DNA from: Fodinibacter sp963833495
GTDB taxonomy: Bacteria; Actinomycetota; Actinomycetes; Actinomycetales; Dermatophilaceae
Reading direction: 5' to 3'
Length of the DNA: 64,000 nt
Assembly: GCA_963833495.1 (NCBI GenBank)
Contig: CAWHYJ010000001.1
Coordinates: forward strand, 145,203-209,202
The notes beneath the pieces were generated by a model, which did no database searches, was not told the origin of the DNA, and saw nothing but the letters and a program-made list of their open reading frames with translations. A program made the position numbers and the translations under genes. Each line of letters starts with the position of its first letter. Position 1 is the first letter of the stretch. Positions 17,321 through 26,434 of the stretch are shown one piece after another.

Positions 17321-17572
17321 ACCTCATCATACTCGAACACAGCGTACGATAACATAGTTGTCCACAGATCAATTCGGATGCCGCACAGCCAAGTTCGCTT
17401 GCCAGACGGGCGCCCGACGACGCTCCGAGACCTCGGGGTGATGGCACCGATTTCTCCGACCCTTGTCAGACGCGCCGGCGAGCCGAAAGCGCGACCGGGC
17501 GCCTACGGCATCCGAAGCGCCTTTCAGCGAACTCACCCGGATCGGCCGGTGACGCAACCGCCACGACACACG
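17321..17572. other. Intergenic stretch without a gene
   Basis: No coding frame in this part of a 310-base gap looks real. The first 45 bases are markedly A+T-rich for this genome and contain several TAT-type hexamers just before the HNH gene start. That suggests its promoter, but I cannot fix a spaced -35/-10 pair. Two copies of the GGATGCCG word occur, near 17366 and (as the complement) 17505. The end of the gap holds the terminator described separately. Confidence 0.5.
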
Positions 17573-17611
17573 GCGAGCCGGGGGTCGTCCCTGCAACGAC
17601 CCCCGGCTCGC
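17573..17611 (-). terminator. Strong hairpin terminator after the DUF4242-type gene
   Basis: A perfect 15-base inverted repeat (17573-17587 and 17597-17611, arm GCGAGCCGGGGGTCG) with a 9-base loop. It lies 20 bases beyond the stop of the leftward gene at 17631-17882. No U-run follows, as is common for actinobacterial terminators. Confidence 0.75.
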
Positions 17612-17630
17612 GGGCGAACCCAGGGCGGCG

Positions 17631-17882
17631 TCAGACGCCTTCCTGGACCCGGTAGACGGCGTCCGCCACCAGCCCGTGTGCCTCGCGGTGCACGGTGTTG
17701 GCGGCCTCGACGTCGGGAGCCTCGACGAGGCAGAAGATCTGGCCCTGGCCCTCGTCGACCCAGTAGCGCAGGTAGCTGACCCCGTGCGCGTCCTGGGTGG
17801 CGAGGTCGGCCTCGTGGGCCTTGGCCACGTCCTGCATCGTGACTCCGTCACCGAGTGAGTGAACGTCCATGAAGAGCGGCAT
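17631..17882 (-). CDS. DUF4242 / SCO4226-type nickel-binding protein
   Basis: 83 residues, a small ferredoxin-like alpha/beta fold matching the SCO4226 nickel-binding family (DUF4242). Visible features are the start MPLFMDVHSL, the middle VSYLRYWVDEGQGQIFCLVE and the motif AANTVHREAHGLVADAVY, with family His residues. A GGAAGGA ribosome site precedes the ATG. It lies alone, followed by a strong hairpin terminator. Metal binding is inferred from the family. Confidence 0.75.
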   Translation of the reverse strand: MPLFMDVHSLGDGVTMQDVAKAHEADLATQDAHGVSYLRYWVDEGQGQIFCLVEAPDVEAANTVHREAHGLVADAVYRVQEGV

Positions 17883-17957
17883 TGCGGTGTTCCTTCCGAG
17901 GTGTTTGTGTGTCCCTCAGTTCTATTCGCACGGCCGCCACTCGCTCATCGGTACCCG

Positions 17958-20573
17958 CTACCCATCTCCACCCGCGCCACTACCCAGATCGGCGAGCTCG
18001 CGCCGGCTCGAAGCACCTACCTTCGCCAGGATCGACGACACGTGGTGCTCGGCCGTGCGCCGCGAGATGACGAGCCGCTCGGCCACCTGCGCGTCGGTGA
18101 GCCCCTCGCTGACCAGGCCGAGGACCTCCACCTCGCGCGCCGTCAACCCCGTTGGATGCCGTGCCGACCGGGCCGCGCGAGGCGCCACCCAGCCCTGCGC
18201 CCGCAGGAGTGCGCGGGCCCTCCCCGCGGCCGCATCGGCGCCCAGCCGGTCGAACAGCCGGGCGGCCTCGGTGAGCCCCTCCTGCGTGCCGCTCCGGGCG
18301 AGCGCCAACGCCTGCTCGAAAGGGCACCCCAGCCGCCGCCACAGCTCCGATGCCTCCGCCCACCGCCCCGCCCGCTCGGCGGCGAATGGCGGCGCCAGCA
18401 GCTCGACCGGCACCACGACGTCGTCCGGGAGCCACGTCGCGACCGCCCCACGGTTCCACGGGCAGTCGGCGGACTCGGCGGTGCGCCAGCCCTCGAGGGC
18501 GACCGTCTGGCACGTGTCGACGTCGCCACTGATCCAGGCGGCCTCGCACCTGGTAGACACCGCAGGACCGACCCGCTGCACTTCCCGCATGCCGGCCGCG
18601 AGCTCTGTCGCCCGCCTCAGCTCACCCTCGGCCCGTGGATCCCCCACTCGCGAGTGCACGTGTGCAAGAACGAGAACGGGCTCGATGGCATCGATCGCCG
18701 ACATGTTGCTGCGCTCCAGCACCGACTCGGCCAGCTGCCGGGCGGCCGTCGCCTCGCCCCGGTTCAGGTGGAGGCGCGCCCGGCCCCCCTCGAGGTACAG
18801 GGTCCACGAGTCGAGGTCGCGGTCGATGCAGTAGTCCATTCCCTCGTCGAGGTAACGCTGCGCCTCCTCATGCCGCCGTTGCACCACCGCGGCGGACACG
18901 AGGTTGCAGTAGGCCCGGGCCGCGTGCTCGTGCAGGTCGGCGGCCCGAGCCCCCTCCAGGCTCTCGACCAGCCGGGCGCGCCCTGCGTCGAGGTCGCCCG
19001 CCGTGATCTCCATGGTGCCGAGGTTGTTCAGGGCGTGCAGCCGCACCTCCTCACGGCGGCCGCCCTCGGGCAGCCGGTCGACGAGGTCGAGCGTGCGCCG
19101 CCCCCACTCCCGGGTGCCGGCGAGGTCGCTCGAGAGCATCCGCAGCTGGGCGCTGTTGCTGTAGGCCAGCGCCTGCTCGACGGTCTCGGTGCCCTCCAGC
19201 AGCTCGATGGCCGCCTCGGCCTGCTGCTCCGCGTCGTCGCGCCGCCCGGCGAACCAGCTCAGCCGCGACAGGCAGCGCCAGGCGTCGCCGACCCGCACGC
19301 CCTCGCCGGCGGCGTCCCAGATGTCGAGGGCCTCGCGGGTCGCGGTGATCGCCTCGTCGATGTGCAGCGTCAGGTAGGACTCGTAGCCCAGCGCCCAGAG
19401 CAGCTCGGCGCGTTGGGAGTCGGCCAGCCGGTCGGCGTGCCGCAGCGCCCGGCGGTACTGGCGCACGGCCTCCTGGTGCGCCCCCAGCTCGGCCGCGCGG
19501 GCCGCGGCCACCGGCGCGAACGCCAGCACGGCATCCACGTCGCCGGCCGCCTCGGCGTGGTGCGCCAGCAGCGCCGGGTCCGCCCCACGCGCGATGAAGG
19601 CGGCCAGCAGGCGCCGATGGATGTGCACCGAGCGGCCCACGGGCACCTCGTCGGCCACGGCGAGCCGCGCGAGCTCGTGCCGGAAGACGACGTCACCGTC
19701 GACCTGGCGCAGCAGACCCCGGTCGAGCGGCTCGTCGATCGCGGTGAGGCCGTGGGCGAGCAGGTCGACGAGCAGGCCGGTCTCGGCGCGGGCGCCCGCG
19801 AGAGCGACGACCTCCAAGGCTCGCTGCGACTCCTCGTCGAGGCGGGCCACCCGCGCCAGCACGGCGTCGCGCACCGTGGGCGGCACCCGACCGGTGCCCG
19901 CCGAGAGGGCCTCGGTGACGAAGAACGCGTTGCCTCCGGTGACGCCGAACAGCTGCGCCGGGTCGGCGCCCGCGGCCTCCGGATGCTCGCGCGCGTGCTC
20001 CGCGACCAGGCGGCGCACGGCATCCGGGGTCAGTGGGGGGAGGTCGATGCGTCGCGTCCCCGTGGCGGATGCCGTGTCGCCCAGCAGGATTCGCAGCCCA
20101 CGCACCGCCGCGGCATCCTCGGGACGGTAGGTGACGAGCACCAGCGCACGGCATCGGTGGATGCGCCGCGCCAGGAACCTGAGGAGGTCGAGGGTCGCCT
20201 CGTCGGCCCAGTGGGCGTCCTCCACGACGAGCAGCCTGGGCCGGCCGTCGGGCGGGTCGGAGAGGGTGGCGAGGAGCCGGGCGAAGACGTCCTGACGGCT
20301 TGCCCCGAGCGGCCAGACGTCGTCCGGCAGGTGGGGGAGCATCTCGACGAGCGGGCCCAGCGGGGCGGGCGTCGCGGACCCGTCGCAGGCTCCCACAGCG
20401 ACCGCTGCGGTCGCGCCGGCGTCAGCCATGACTTGCGCGGTGAAGGTCGACTTGCCGATGCCGGCCTCCCCGGCGACGTAGACCAGACGCCCGTGACCGG
20501 CCGCCGCCTCGGCCAGGTAGTCGGCGCAGGCGCGCAGCTGTTCCGCACGTTCCAGGAGCACCACGGACCTCAC
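17958..20573 (-). CDS. LAL-type LuxR-family transcriptional regulator with ATPase domain
   Basis: About 872 residues. N-terminal AAA/STAND ATPase with Walker A GEAGIGKST (about residue 35) and Walker B RLLVVEDAHWAD (about 115). A long helical, TPR-like middle region follows (about 380-740). A C-terminal LuxR helix-turn-helix has LTAREVEVLGLVSEG and RRTAEHHVSSILAK. Such large regulators switch metabolic or antibiotic genes in response to an unknown inducer bound by the helical region. GTG 20573 starts seven residues before the conserved RAEQL segment; the open frame further upstream has no such similarity. The divergent neighbours give no clear target. Confidence 0.88.
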   Translation of the reverse strand: MRSVVLLERAEQLRACADYLAEAAAGHGRLVYVAGEAGIGKSTFTAQVMADAGATAAVAVGACDGSATPAPLGPLVEMLPHLPDDVWPLGASRQDVFARLLATLSDPPDGRPRLLVVEDAHWADEATLDLLRFLARRIHRCRALVLVTYRPEDAAAVRGLRILLGDTASATGTRRIDLPPLTPDAVRRLVAEHAREHPEAAGADPAQLFGVTGGNAFFVTEALSAGTGRVPPTVRDAVLARVARLDEESQRALEVVALAGARAETGLLVDLLAHGLTAIDEPLDRGLLRQVDGDVVFRHELARLAVADEVPVGRSVHIHRRLLAAFIARGADPALLAHHAEAAGDVDAVLAFAPVAAARAAELGAHQEAVRQYRRALRHADRLADSQRAELLWALGYESYLTLHIDEAITATREALDIWDAAGEGVRVGDAWRCLSRLSWFAGRRDDAEQQAEAAIELLEGTETVEQALAYSNSAQLRMLSSDLAGTREWGRRTLDLVDRLPEGGRREEVRLHALNNLGTMEITAGDLDAGRARLVESLEGARAADLHEHAARAYCNLVSAAVVQRRHEEAQRYLDEGMDYCIDRDLDSWTLYLEGGRARLHLNRGEATAARQLAESVLERSNMSAIDAIEPVLVLAHVHSRVGDPRAEGELRRATELAAGMREVQRVGPAVSTRCEAAWISGDVDTCQTVALEGWRTAESADCPWNRGAVATWLPDDVVVPVELLAPPFAAERAGRWAEASELWRRLGCPFEQALALARSGTQEGLTEAARLFDRLGADAAAGRARALLRAQGWVAPRAARSARHPTGLTAREVEVLGLVSEGLTDAQVAERLVISRRTAEHHVSSILAKVGASSRRELADLGSGAGGDG

Positions 20574-20653
20574 GGTAGGCCGGTTGGGCGATGTCGAACA
20601 GGGCTGAGCCTGCGGATGCCGGGCGCTCACCGCCCGCGTCCGGCTGCCCGTGC

Positions 20654-21385
20654 TCAGCTCGTCGCCTCGGCCGGCAGCACGCGGAACTCGTTGCCACCGG
20701 GGTCGGCGAGCACCACTGCGCCATCCTCGCCTCGGGCGCCCTCGGGGCGGGTGGCGCCGAGCGCGAGGAGGCGCTCGACCTCGGCCCGCTGGCCGGCATC
20801 CGGCGACGGGGCGAGGTGCCACCGCCACCGCTGCGTCCCGGTGCGTTCCGTGTACGGCGGGCCGCCCCAGGAGATCTTCGAGCCGCCGCCTGGCGACTGG
20901 ATGGCCGTCTCCTCGTCCTGGTCCCAGACGAGCGGCCAGCCCAGCGCGGCGCTCCAGAAGCGGCCGACCTCCGGCGAGCCGTCGCTCGACAGGCAGCCGA
21001 TGCGGGCGGTGCCGGTGAGGAAGCCGTTGCCGGCCTCGATGACGCAGAACTCGTTGCCCTCGGGGTCGGCGAGCACCACGTGCTCCTCCATCGGCAGCTG
21101 GCCGACGTCGAGGTGGTGCGCGCCGAGCTCGAGGGCCCGTGCCACGGTCGCCGACTGGTCCTCGCGGGTGTCGCTGTGCAGGTCGAAGTGCATCTGGTTG
21201 GGCCCGACCTTGGGCGCGCTCGTCGGGGCGAACCGCACCGCGAACCCTGGCTCCCCGTCGGGCGGCAGCACCACCTCGCCCGAACCGGCATCGTCGACCT
21301 CCCGGCCGAGCACGCCGCCCCAGAACCGGGCGAGGGCCGCCGGGTCGTTGGCGTCGACGCACAGCGCCACCAGCTCACACGTCAT
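20654..21385 (-). CDS. VOC / glyoxalase-fold protein with two domains
   Basis: 243 residues comprising two tandem glyoxalase-like (vicinal oxygen chelate) modules. Each begins with a length-conserved phrase (FWGGVLGREV and FWSAALGWPL) and ends with LADPEGNEFCVIEA or LADPGGNEFRVLPA. The repeated LADPxGNEF carries the conserved Glu. Members are usually bleomycin-resistance or glyoxalase-like proteins of unknown substrate. ATG 21385 gives the domain start VALCVDANDPAALARF at the expected place. It is about 80 bases downstream of nothing obvious on its strand and precedes the LuxR-type regulator. Confidence 0.82.
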   Translation of the reverse strand: MTCELVALCVDANDPAALARFWGGVLGREVDDAGSGEVVLPPDGEPGFAVRFAPTSAPKVGPNQMHFDLHSDTREDQSATVARALELGAHHLDVGQLPMEEHVVLADPEGNEFCVIEAGNGFLTGTARIGCLSSDGSPEVGRFWSAALGWPLVWDQDEETAIQSPGGGSKISWGGPPYTERTGTQRWRWHLAPSPDAGQRAEVERLLALGATRPEGARGEDGAVVLADPGGNEFRVLPAEATS

Positions 21386-21497
21386 CCGTCGTCCCCCTGG
21401 TCCGGTCGTCTGCGGCCCCACGCTAGGACGCCCGGTCACACCGTCGCCAGTGCATTTCCGACGTGCACCACACGACCCGGCAGGCGAGGCTGGAAGC

Positions 21498-22199
21498 GTG
21501 GACGACGCAGCCCGCCTCCCAGACGACGCCGTCGAGACCGCGGTCGCCGCGGTGCGCTCCGGGGACCAGCCCTCACTGGCGGCCGTGCTCGCCGCCCACC
21601 CGGCCCTGGTGTCGGGGCCGCTGCCCGGGCACGGTGGCCGGTCGTTGCTGCACGTCGCCACCGACTGGCCGGGCCACCTGCCGCATGTCGCCGCCACCAT
21701 CGCCGCCCTGGTGGCAGCCGGGGCCGACGTCAACGCGCGTTTCGTCGGCGAGCACACCGAGACGCCGCTGCACTGGGCAGCGAGCAACGACGACACGGAT
21801 GCCGTGACGGCGCTGCTCGACGCCGGCGCCGACATCGACGCACCCGGCGCCGTGATCGGTGGCGGCACCCCGCTCAACGACGCCACCGCCTTCGCCCAGT
21901 GGGATGCCGCGCGCCTCCTCGTGGAGCGCGGGGCCGCGGTGTCGCTGTTCGACGCCGCGGCACTGGGAATGACCGACCGGGTCGCCGCCGCGGTCGCCTC
22001 GGGCGATGTGGAGTCGCTCGACTCCCTGCTCTGGGGTGCATGCCACGGCGGCCGGCTCGGGACGGCATCCCTGCTGGTCGACGCCGGCGCAGACGTCGCC
22101 TGGCGCGGCTGGGACGGCCTGACCCCGCTCGGCGCTGCCGAGCGCGCCGGGGCCGAGGAGCTGGTCACCTGGCTGCGCGAGCGCGGCGCCGGCCGCTGA
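21498..22199 (+). CDS. Ankyrin-repeat protein
   Basis: 233 residues with about four to five ankyrin repeats. Hallmark pieces are GRSLLHVATDWPGH, ALVAAGADVNARF, TPLHWAASNDDTDAVTALLD, AGADIDAP and LTPLGAAERAGAEELVTWL. No signal peptide or membrane segment is present, so it is probably a cytoplasmic protein-binding scaffold. GTG 21498 is chosen as the first start after the divergent VOC gene; the open frame extends much further upstream only because it runs antisense to other genes. Partner unknown. Confidence 0.82.
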   Translation: MDDAARLPDDAVETAVAAVRSGDQPSLAAVLAAHPALVSGPLPGHGGRSLLHVATDWPGHLPHVAATIAALVAAGADVNARFVGEHTETPLHWAASNDDTDAVTALLDAGADIDAPGAVIGGGTPLNDATAFAQWDAARLLVERGAAVSLFDAAALGMTDRVAAAVASGDVESLDSLLWGACHGGRLGTASLLVDAGADVAWRGWDGLTPLGAAERAGAEELVTWLRERGAGR

Positions 22200-22239
22200 C
22201 CCGGCGGATCGACGGTCACCGTCGTGCGCCCGCGCGCGC

Positions 22240-22419
22240 CGGGCGCACGGCGAGGCCACCGACGCATCCCTGCTCGAGGCGGCACTGAAGGCGCTGCTCG
22301 ACTCCCACCGCCGTGCCGAGGTCGACGCTGCCTACGACCGGGCCTACTCCGCCGCTCCGGTCACTGAACCCGACGCCTGGGGTGACCTCGACGCGTGGCG
22401 CCGGCAGGCGTCGTCATGA
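22240..22419 (+). pseudogene. Antitoxin remnant of a MazEF-like pair (5' end lost)
   Basis: An open frame of about 60 codons with no start, ending in a TGA that overlaps the ATG of the toxin remnant. The visible part, including LLEAALKALLDSHRRAEVDA and the tail PDAWGDLDAWRRQASS, resembles the C-terminal half of ribbon-helix-helix antitoxins paired with PemK/MazF toxins. The DNA-binding N-terminus is missing; upstream sequence reads into the ankyrin gene stop within 40 bases. Deletion of the 5' half is the likely cause. Confidence 0.6.
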
Positions 22420-22615
22420 CCGCCCTGCCGCTGCGCGGGGAGGTGTGGTGGGCCGAGGCGCCGGAGGTGCCGCGCCGGCCGGTCGTGGTGCTCTCGCGAG
22501 ACGCGGTCGTTCGAGCGTTGCGGCGGGCGCTGGTGTCACCGTGCACGACGACGGTGCGCCACCTGCCCAGCGTGAGGTGTGTGCGGCACTCGCCGTGTCC
22601 ACGGGATGCGCCTGA
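22416..22615 (+). pseudogene. MazF/PemK-type toxin remnant with internal deletion
   Basis: Starts as a typical PemK/MazF toxin (RGEVWWAEAPEVPRRPVVVL, then ALVSPCTTTVRHLP). After about 48 codons it runs out of frame into a sequence matching the usual C-terminus of the same family, REVCAALAVSTGCA, ending at 22615. Roughly 50 central residues are therefore missing and the two ends are in different frames. An RNase activity is not expected. It lies directly after the antitoxin remnant in the normal antitoxin-toxin order. Confidence 0.65.
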
Positions 22616-22692
22616 GAGACGCGGGTGTCCCAGGTGCGGCCGGCGTGGCAGGCTGTGCTCGGCATACTCATCGGTAACCAAGGACGGCGACC

Positions 22693-23619
22693 ATGCAGAG
22701 CACGACCACGACCGTGACGGCGAGCGACGGCACCGCCCTGCACACCTACCGGTGGCTGCCCGAGGGGTCGCCCAGGGCGGTCGTGCAGATCGCCCACGGC
22801 ATGGCCGAGCACGCCGCCCGCTACGCCCGCTTGGCCGAGGCGCTCACGGCCGCCGGCTTCGCCGTCTACGCCAACGACCACCGCGGCCACGGCAGCACGG
22901 CGAGCAAGGCGGACCACGGCTACTTCGCCGACCAGGAGGGGTGGGAGAGCGTCGTCGCCGACCTGCGCAGGGTCACCGACCTCGCCCGCGAGGAGCAGCC
23001 CGACCTGCCGGTCTTCCTGCTCGGCCACTCGATGGGGTCGTTCCTCTCCCGCACCTACGTCATCGAGGACAGCCGCCAGCTGGCCGGCCTGGTGCTGTCC
23101 GGCACCGCTGGCGACGCCGGCCTGCTCGGCAAGGTCGGCGGCATCGTCGCCGCGACCGAGGCCAAGGTGCGCGGCCCGCGCCACGTGAGCACCCTCCTCG
23201 ACAAGCTGACCTTCGGGCAGTACAACGCGGCCTTCAAGCCCAACCGCACCGACTTCGACTGGCTCTCGCGCGACGACGCCGAGGTCGACCTCTACGTCGG
23301 CGACGAGCTCTGCGGAAACACCTTCACCTCTGGCTTCTTCGCCGACCTGCTCGGCGGCCTCGCCGGCATCAACGACCGCCGGCAGGTGGCCCGGGTGCGC
23401 CGCGACCTGCCGATCCTGCTGGTCTCAGGCGACGCCGACCCGGTCGGCGACAGCGGCAAGGGCGTGCGGGCGGTCGCCGAGCAGTACCAATCGGTGGGCG
23501 TGGCCGACGTCACCTGCACGCTCTACCCGGGGGCGCGCCACGAGATCTTCAACGAGACCAACCGCGACGAGGTCACCGCCGACGTCGTCGCCTGGTTGAA
23601 CGCCCACCTGCCCGCCTGA
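22693..23619 (+). CDS. Alpha/beta hydrolase, monoacylglycerol-lipase-like
   Basis: 308 residues of the alpha/beta hydrolase fold, closest to lysophospholipase/monoacylglycerol lipase. The early oxyanion motif is VVQIAHGMAEH, the nucleophile elbow GHSMGS (about residue 115), the acid residue in GDADPVGD and the catalytic His in GARHEIFNE. A serine esterase acting on lipid esters is inferred. An AAGGACGG ribosome site lies a few bases before the ATG. There is no signal peptide, so it is probably cytoplasmic. asnB follows on the same strand after 114 bases. Confidence 0.88.
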   Translation: MQSTTTTVTASDGTALHTYRWLPEGSPRAVVQIAHGMAEHAARYARLAEALTAAGFAVYANDHRGHGSTASKADHGYFADQEGWESVVADLRRVTDLAREEQPDLPVFLLGHSMGSFLSRTYVIEDSRQLAGLVLSGTAGDAGLLGKVGGIVAATEAKVRGPRHVSTLLDKLTFGQYNAAFKPNRTDFDWLSRDDAEVDLYVGDELCGNTFTSGFFADLLGGLAGINDRRQVARVRRDLPILLVSGDADPVGDSGKGVRAVAEQYQSVGVADVTCTLYPGARHEIFNETNRDEVTADVVAWLNAHLPA

Positions 23620-23733
23620 GCGAAGGCGCGCAAGCGCGAATCGGTCTGCACCGGCATCCGTGGCAGGCTTGGGCCTCGGCACCCACCCCGGATGCCGTGC
23701 CCCGCCCCCGAGCACGAGGACCTGACCCAACGC

Positions 23734-26419
23734 ATGTGCGGCATCGCCGGCTACCACGGACTCCACGCCGACCACGCCCTGCTGGAGCGGATGAACGACT
23801 GCCAGCAGCACCGCGGCCCTGACGGTGAGGGGGTCGTCACCAGCGGCCCGTGCGGCCTGGCCCACCGGCGGCTGTCGATCATCGACGTCGCGCACGGCCA
23901 GCAGCCGATGGACACCGCCGACGGGCGCTACTCGATCGCCTACAACGGCGAGGTCTACAACTACCTCGACCTGCGCGAGGAGCTCGTGGCGCTGGGCCGC
24001 ACGTTCACGACCGACTCCGACACCGAGGTGGTGCTGCAGGCGTTCGCGCAGTGGGGGCCCGACGCGTTCGACCGGTTCAACGGCATGTTCGGCCTGGCCA
24101 TCTGGGACCGCGAGGACAAGCGGCTCACCCTGGCCCGCGACCACTTCGGCATCAAGCCGCTGTACGTCGCCACGGTGCCCGCCCCCAGCGGCGAGGGCGA
24201 GGTGCTGCTGTTCGCCAGCGAGATCAAGCCCATCCTGGCGAGCGGCCTCTACGAGAAGAAGGTCAACGAGCGCTCGGTCTACCGCTACCTGCGCTTCCGC
24301 GCCCACGAGGACGGCACCGAGACGTTCTTCGACGGCATCGAGCGGCTCGCGCCCGGTGAGATGCTCACGGCCGACGGCACCGGCATCTCCCGCCGCATGT
24401 TCACCCGCCTCAAGGAGGAGCTGCTCGAGCTCGCCGCACGAGCAGCGGCCCTATGACGACGCCGCGGCCGCCGAGTACAAGCGCCGCCTGGTCGAGTCGG
24501 TCCGGCTGCGGCTGCAGTCCGAGGTCCCGGTCGGCACGAGCCTGTCGGGCGGCCTCGACTCCAGCGCCGTCGCGGTCATCATCAACCAGCTGCTCAACGA
24601 GGGCGACGAGCTGTCGACCCGCGCCGTCGGCACCCGGCAGAACACCTTCTCGGCGGTCTTCCCGGGGTCGATCAACGACGAGGAGCGCTACGTCGACGAC
24701 GTCCTCGAGATCTGCACCGGCCACGTCGACTCGCACAAGATCCTGCCGACGGCCGACGAGTTCAAGGTCGACCTGCTCGACTTCATCCGCACCCAGGAGG
24801 AGCCGCTCATCTCCTCCGGCCCGTACGCGCAGTTCCAGGTGATGCGCGAGGCCACGAAGCACGTGACGGTGCTGCTCGACGGCCAGGGTGCCGACGAGAT
24901 GATGGCCGGCTACATCCCCTACTACTTCGTCTACCTCCGCCAGCTGCGCGCCCAGGGGATGACGGCCGCGGCCGGCGAGCTCGCGAAGAGCCTCGACGTG
25001 CTCTACCGGCTGGGCCGCTTCAAGCTGAAGGCGAAGGTGAAGCTCAAGAAGACCATCCCGGTCACCCAGCTGATGAACCGCGAGTTCGTCGCCGCGCACA
25101 GCGGGGAGCGGTACGTCTCCGAGGGTGCCAACCTCAAGAAGCGCCTCGTCGAGGACCTCTTCCACAACAGCCTGCCCAGCCTGCTGCGCTACGAGGACAA
25201 GAACACGATGCGGTTCTCGCTCGAGGGGCGCGTGCCATTCCTCGACAAGGAGGTGCTGAAGTTCATCTTCAGCCTCTCCGACGAGGCGATCATCAAGGAC
25301 GGCTGGAACAAGCGGGTGCTGCGCGACGCCACCCGCGGCCTGCTGCCCGAGTCGATCAACCGCCGCCGCAACAAGATCGGGTTCACCACCCCGCAGGTCG
25401 AGTGGTTCATGCGGCTGAAGAACCACTTCTACAACATCTTCCTCAGCGAGTCGTTCGCGAACCGGCCCTACGTCAACCAGAGCGAGGTCATCGCCGCGTT
25501 CGAGGGCTGGATCAAGGGCGCCAACGACGTCGACACGATGACCTTCTGGCGGCTGATCAACCTCGAGCTGTGGATGCGCGAGTTCATCGACGACCACGAC
25601 GCGGATGCCGACGCACAGCTGGCCGAGGTGCCGGCGCACGTCAAGACCGACTACGAGCCCAACGCGGGCCGGTCGCTCGACCTCACCACCTCGCTCGGTG
25701 AGCCGGTGCGGCGCTACCCGGTGCGCACCGAGCTGTTCAGCCGCGACGACGACCTCGACTCCAGGGTGCTCGAGTACGTCGACCGGTTCTTCGCCGGTCT
25801 GCCCTCCGCCGGCCCCGACCACGACGCCGCCACCCGCGGCGCCTGGTGGTTCTTCCTGTCCGAGAAGGTCGTCGCCATCACCCAGGGCCGGTCCTACTTC
25901 GTCTGGGACATCAAGGTCGGCCGCCCGGCCCGGGTGCTGTCGCGCTACGTCACGCGCACGCCGGCCGGCATCGGCCTGGGCAGCCCGTTCACGATGCAGC
26001 TGGCCATCCAGGAGGCCGGCCTGCCGCGGGTCCTCTACGCCTCGGCGGGCGGGGCGGTCGGCAAGGTGCTGGGCCGCAAGGGCATGTTCTACGAGCTCGT
26101 CGGCAACGACATCAACGCCATCGACGGGCCTACCGAGTACAGCGCCTACCCGAGCAACGTCTCGGCCAAGCTGGCGCCCAAGGACCCGGATGCCGTCGCG
26201 GCGCGCCTGTCCGCTGCCATCCGCCAGCGGGTGCCCGAGCCCTGGCGCTCGACCTTCGGCGGCACGGTGATCATGGACGCCAACGACATCGGGCGCAACG
26301 TGCTCGGCTCCGACGTGCCCGGCGACTGGACGCGGTTCGAGGAGATGTTCGCCGACAACCCGCTCGGCCAGGGCAGCCAGCAGACGCCGATGGCGATGGT
26401 CTTCCTCCGCGAGGACTGA
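23734..26419 (+). CDS. asnB: Asparagine synthase (glutamine-hydrolysing), one frameshift
   Basis: Makes asparagine from aspartate, glutamine and ATP. It starts with MCGIAGYHGL, so Cys2 becomes the N-terminal nucleophile of the glutaminase domain. The synthetase PP-loop LSGGLDSSAV follows at about residue 270, then GQGADEMMAGYIPYYF and NRRRNKIGFTTP. About 230 extra C-terminal residues end the protein, longer than E. coli AsnB. The frame breaks once: after GAGCTCGCC there is one surplus base near 24436, then the frame continues as HEQRPYDDAAAAEYKRRL. Without that base the protein is about 894 residues. Both sides are conserved, so this is probably a sequence error rather than decay. Confidence 0.85.
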
Positions 26420-26434
26420 CCCCGTCCCCTCCCG

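Noticed and set aside
20574..21362. Leftward extension of the LuxR-type regulator upstream of 20573
   Set aside because: The extension is an out-of-frame reading of the VOC gene and has no domain; the family N-terminus begins at the GTG at 20573.
17859..21497. Very long rightward open frame leading into the ankyrin gene
   Set aside because: It runs antisense to the LuxR-type regulator and VOC gene, which have clear domains; only the part from 21498 has protein-family similarity. High G+C makes such empty frames common.
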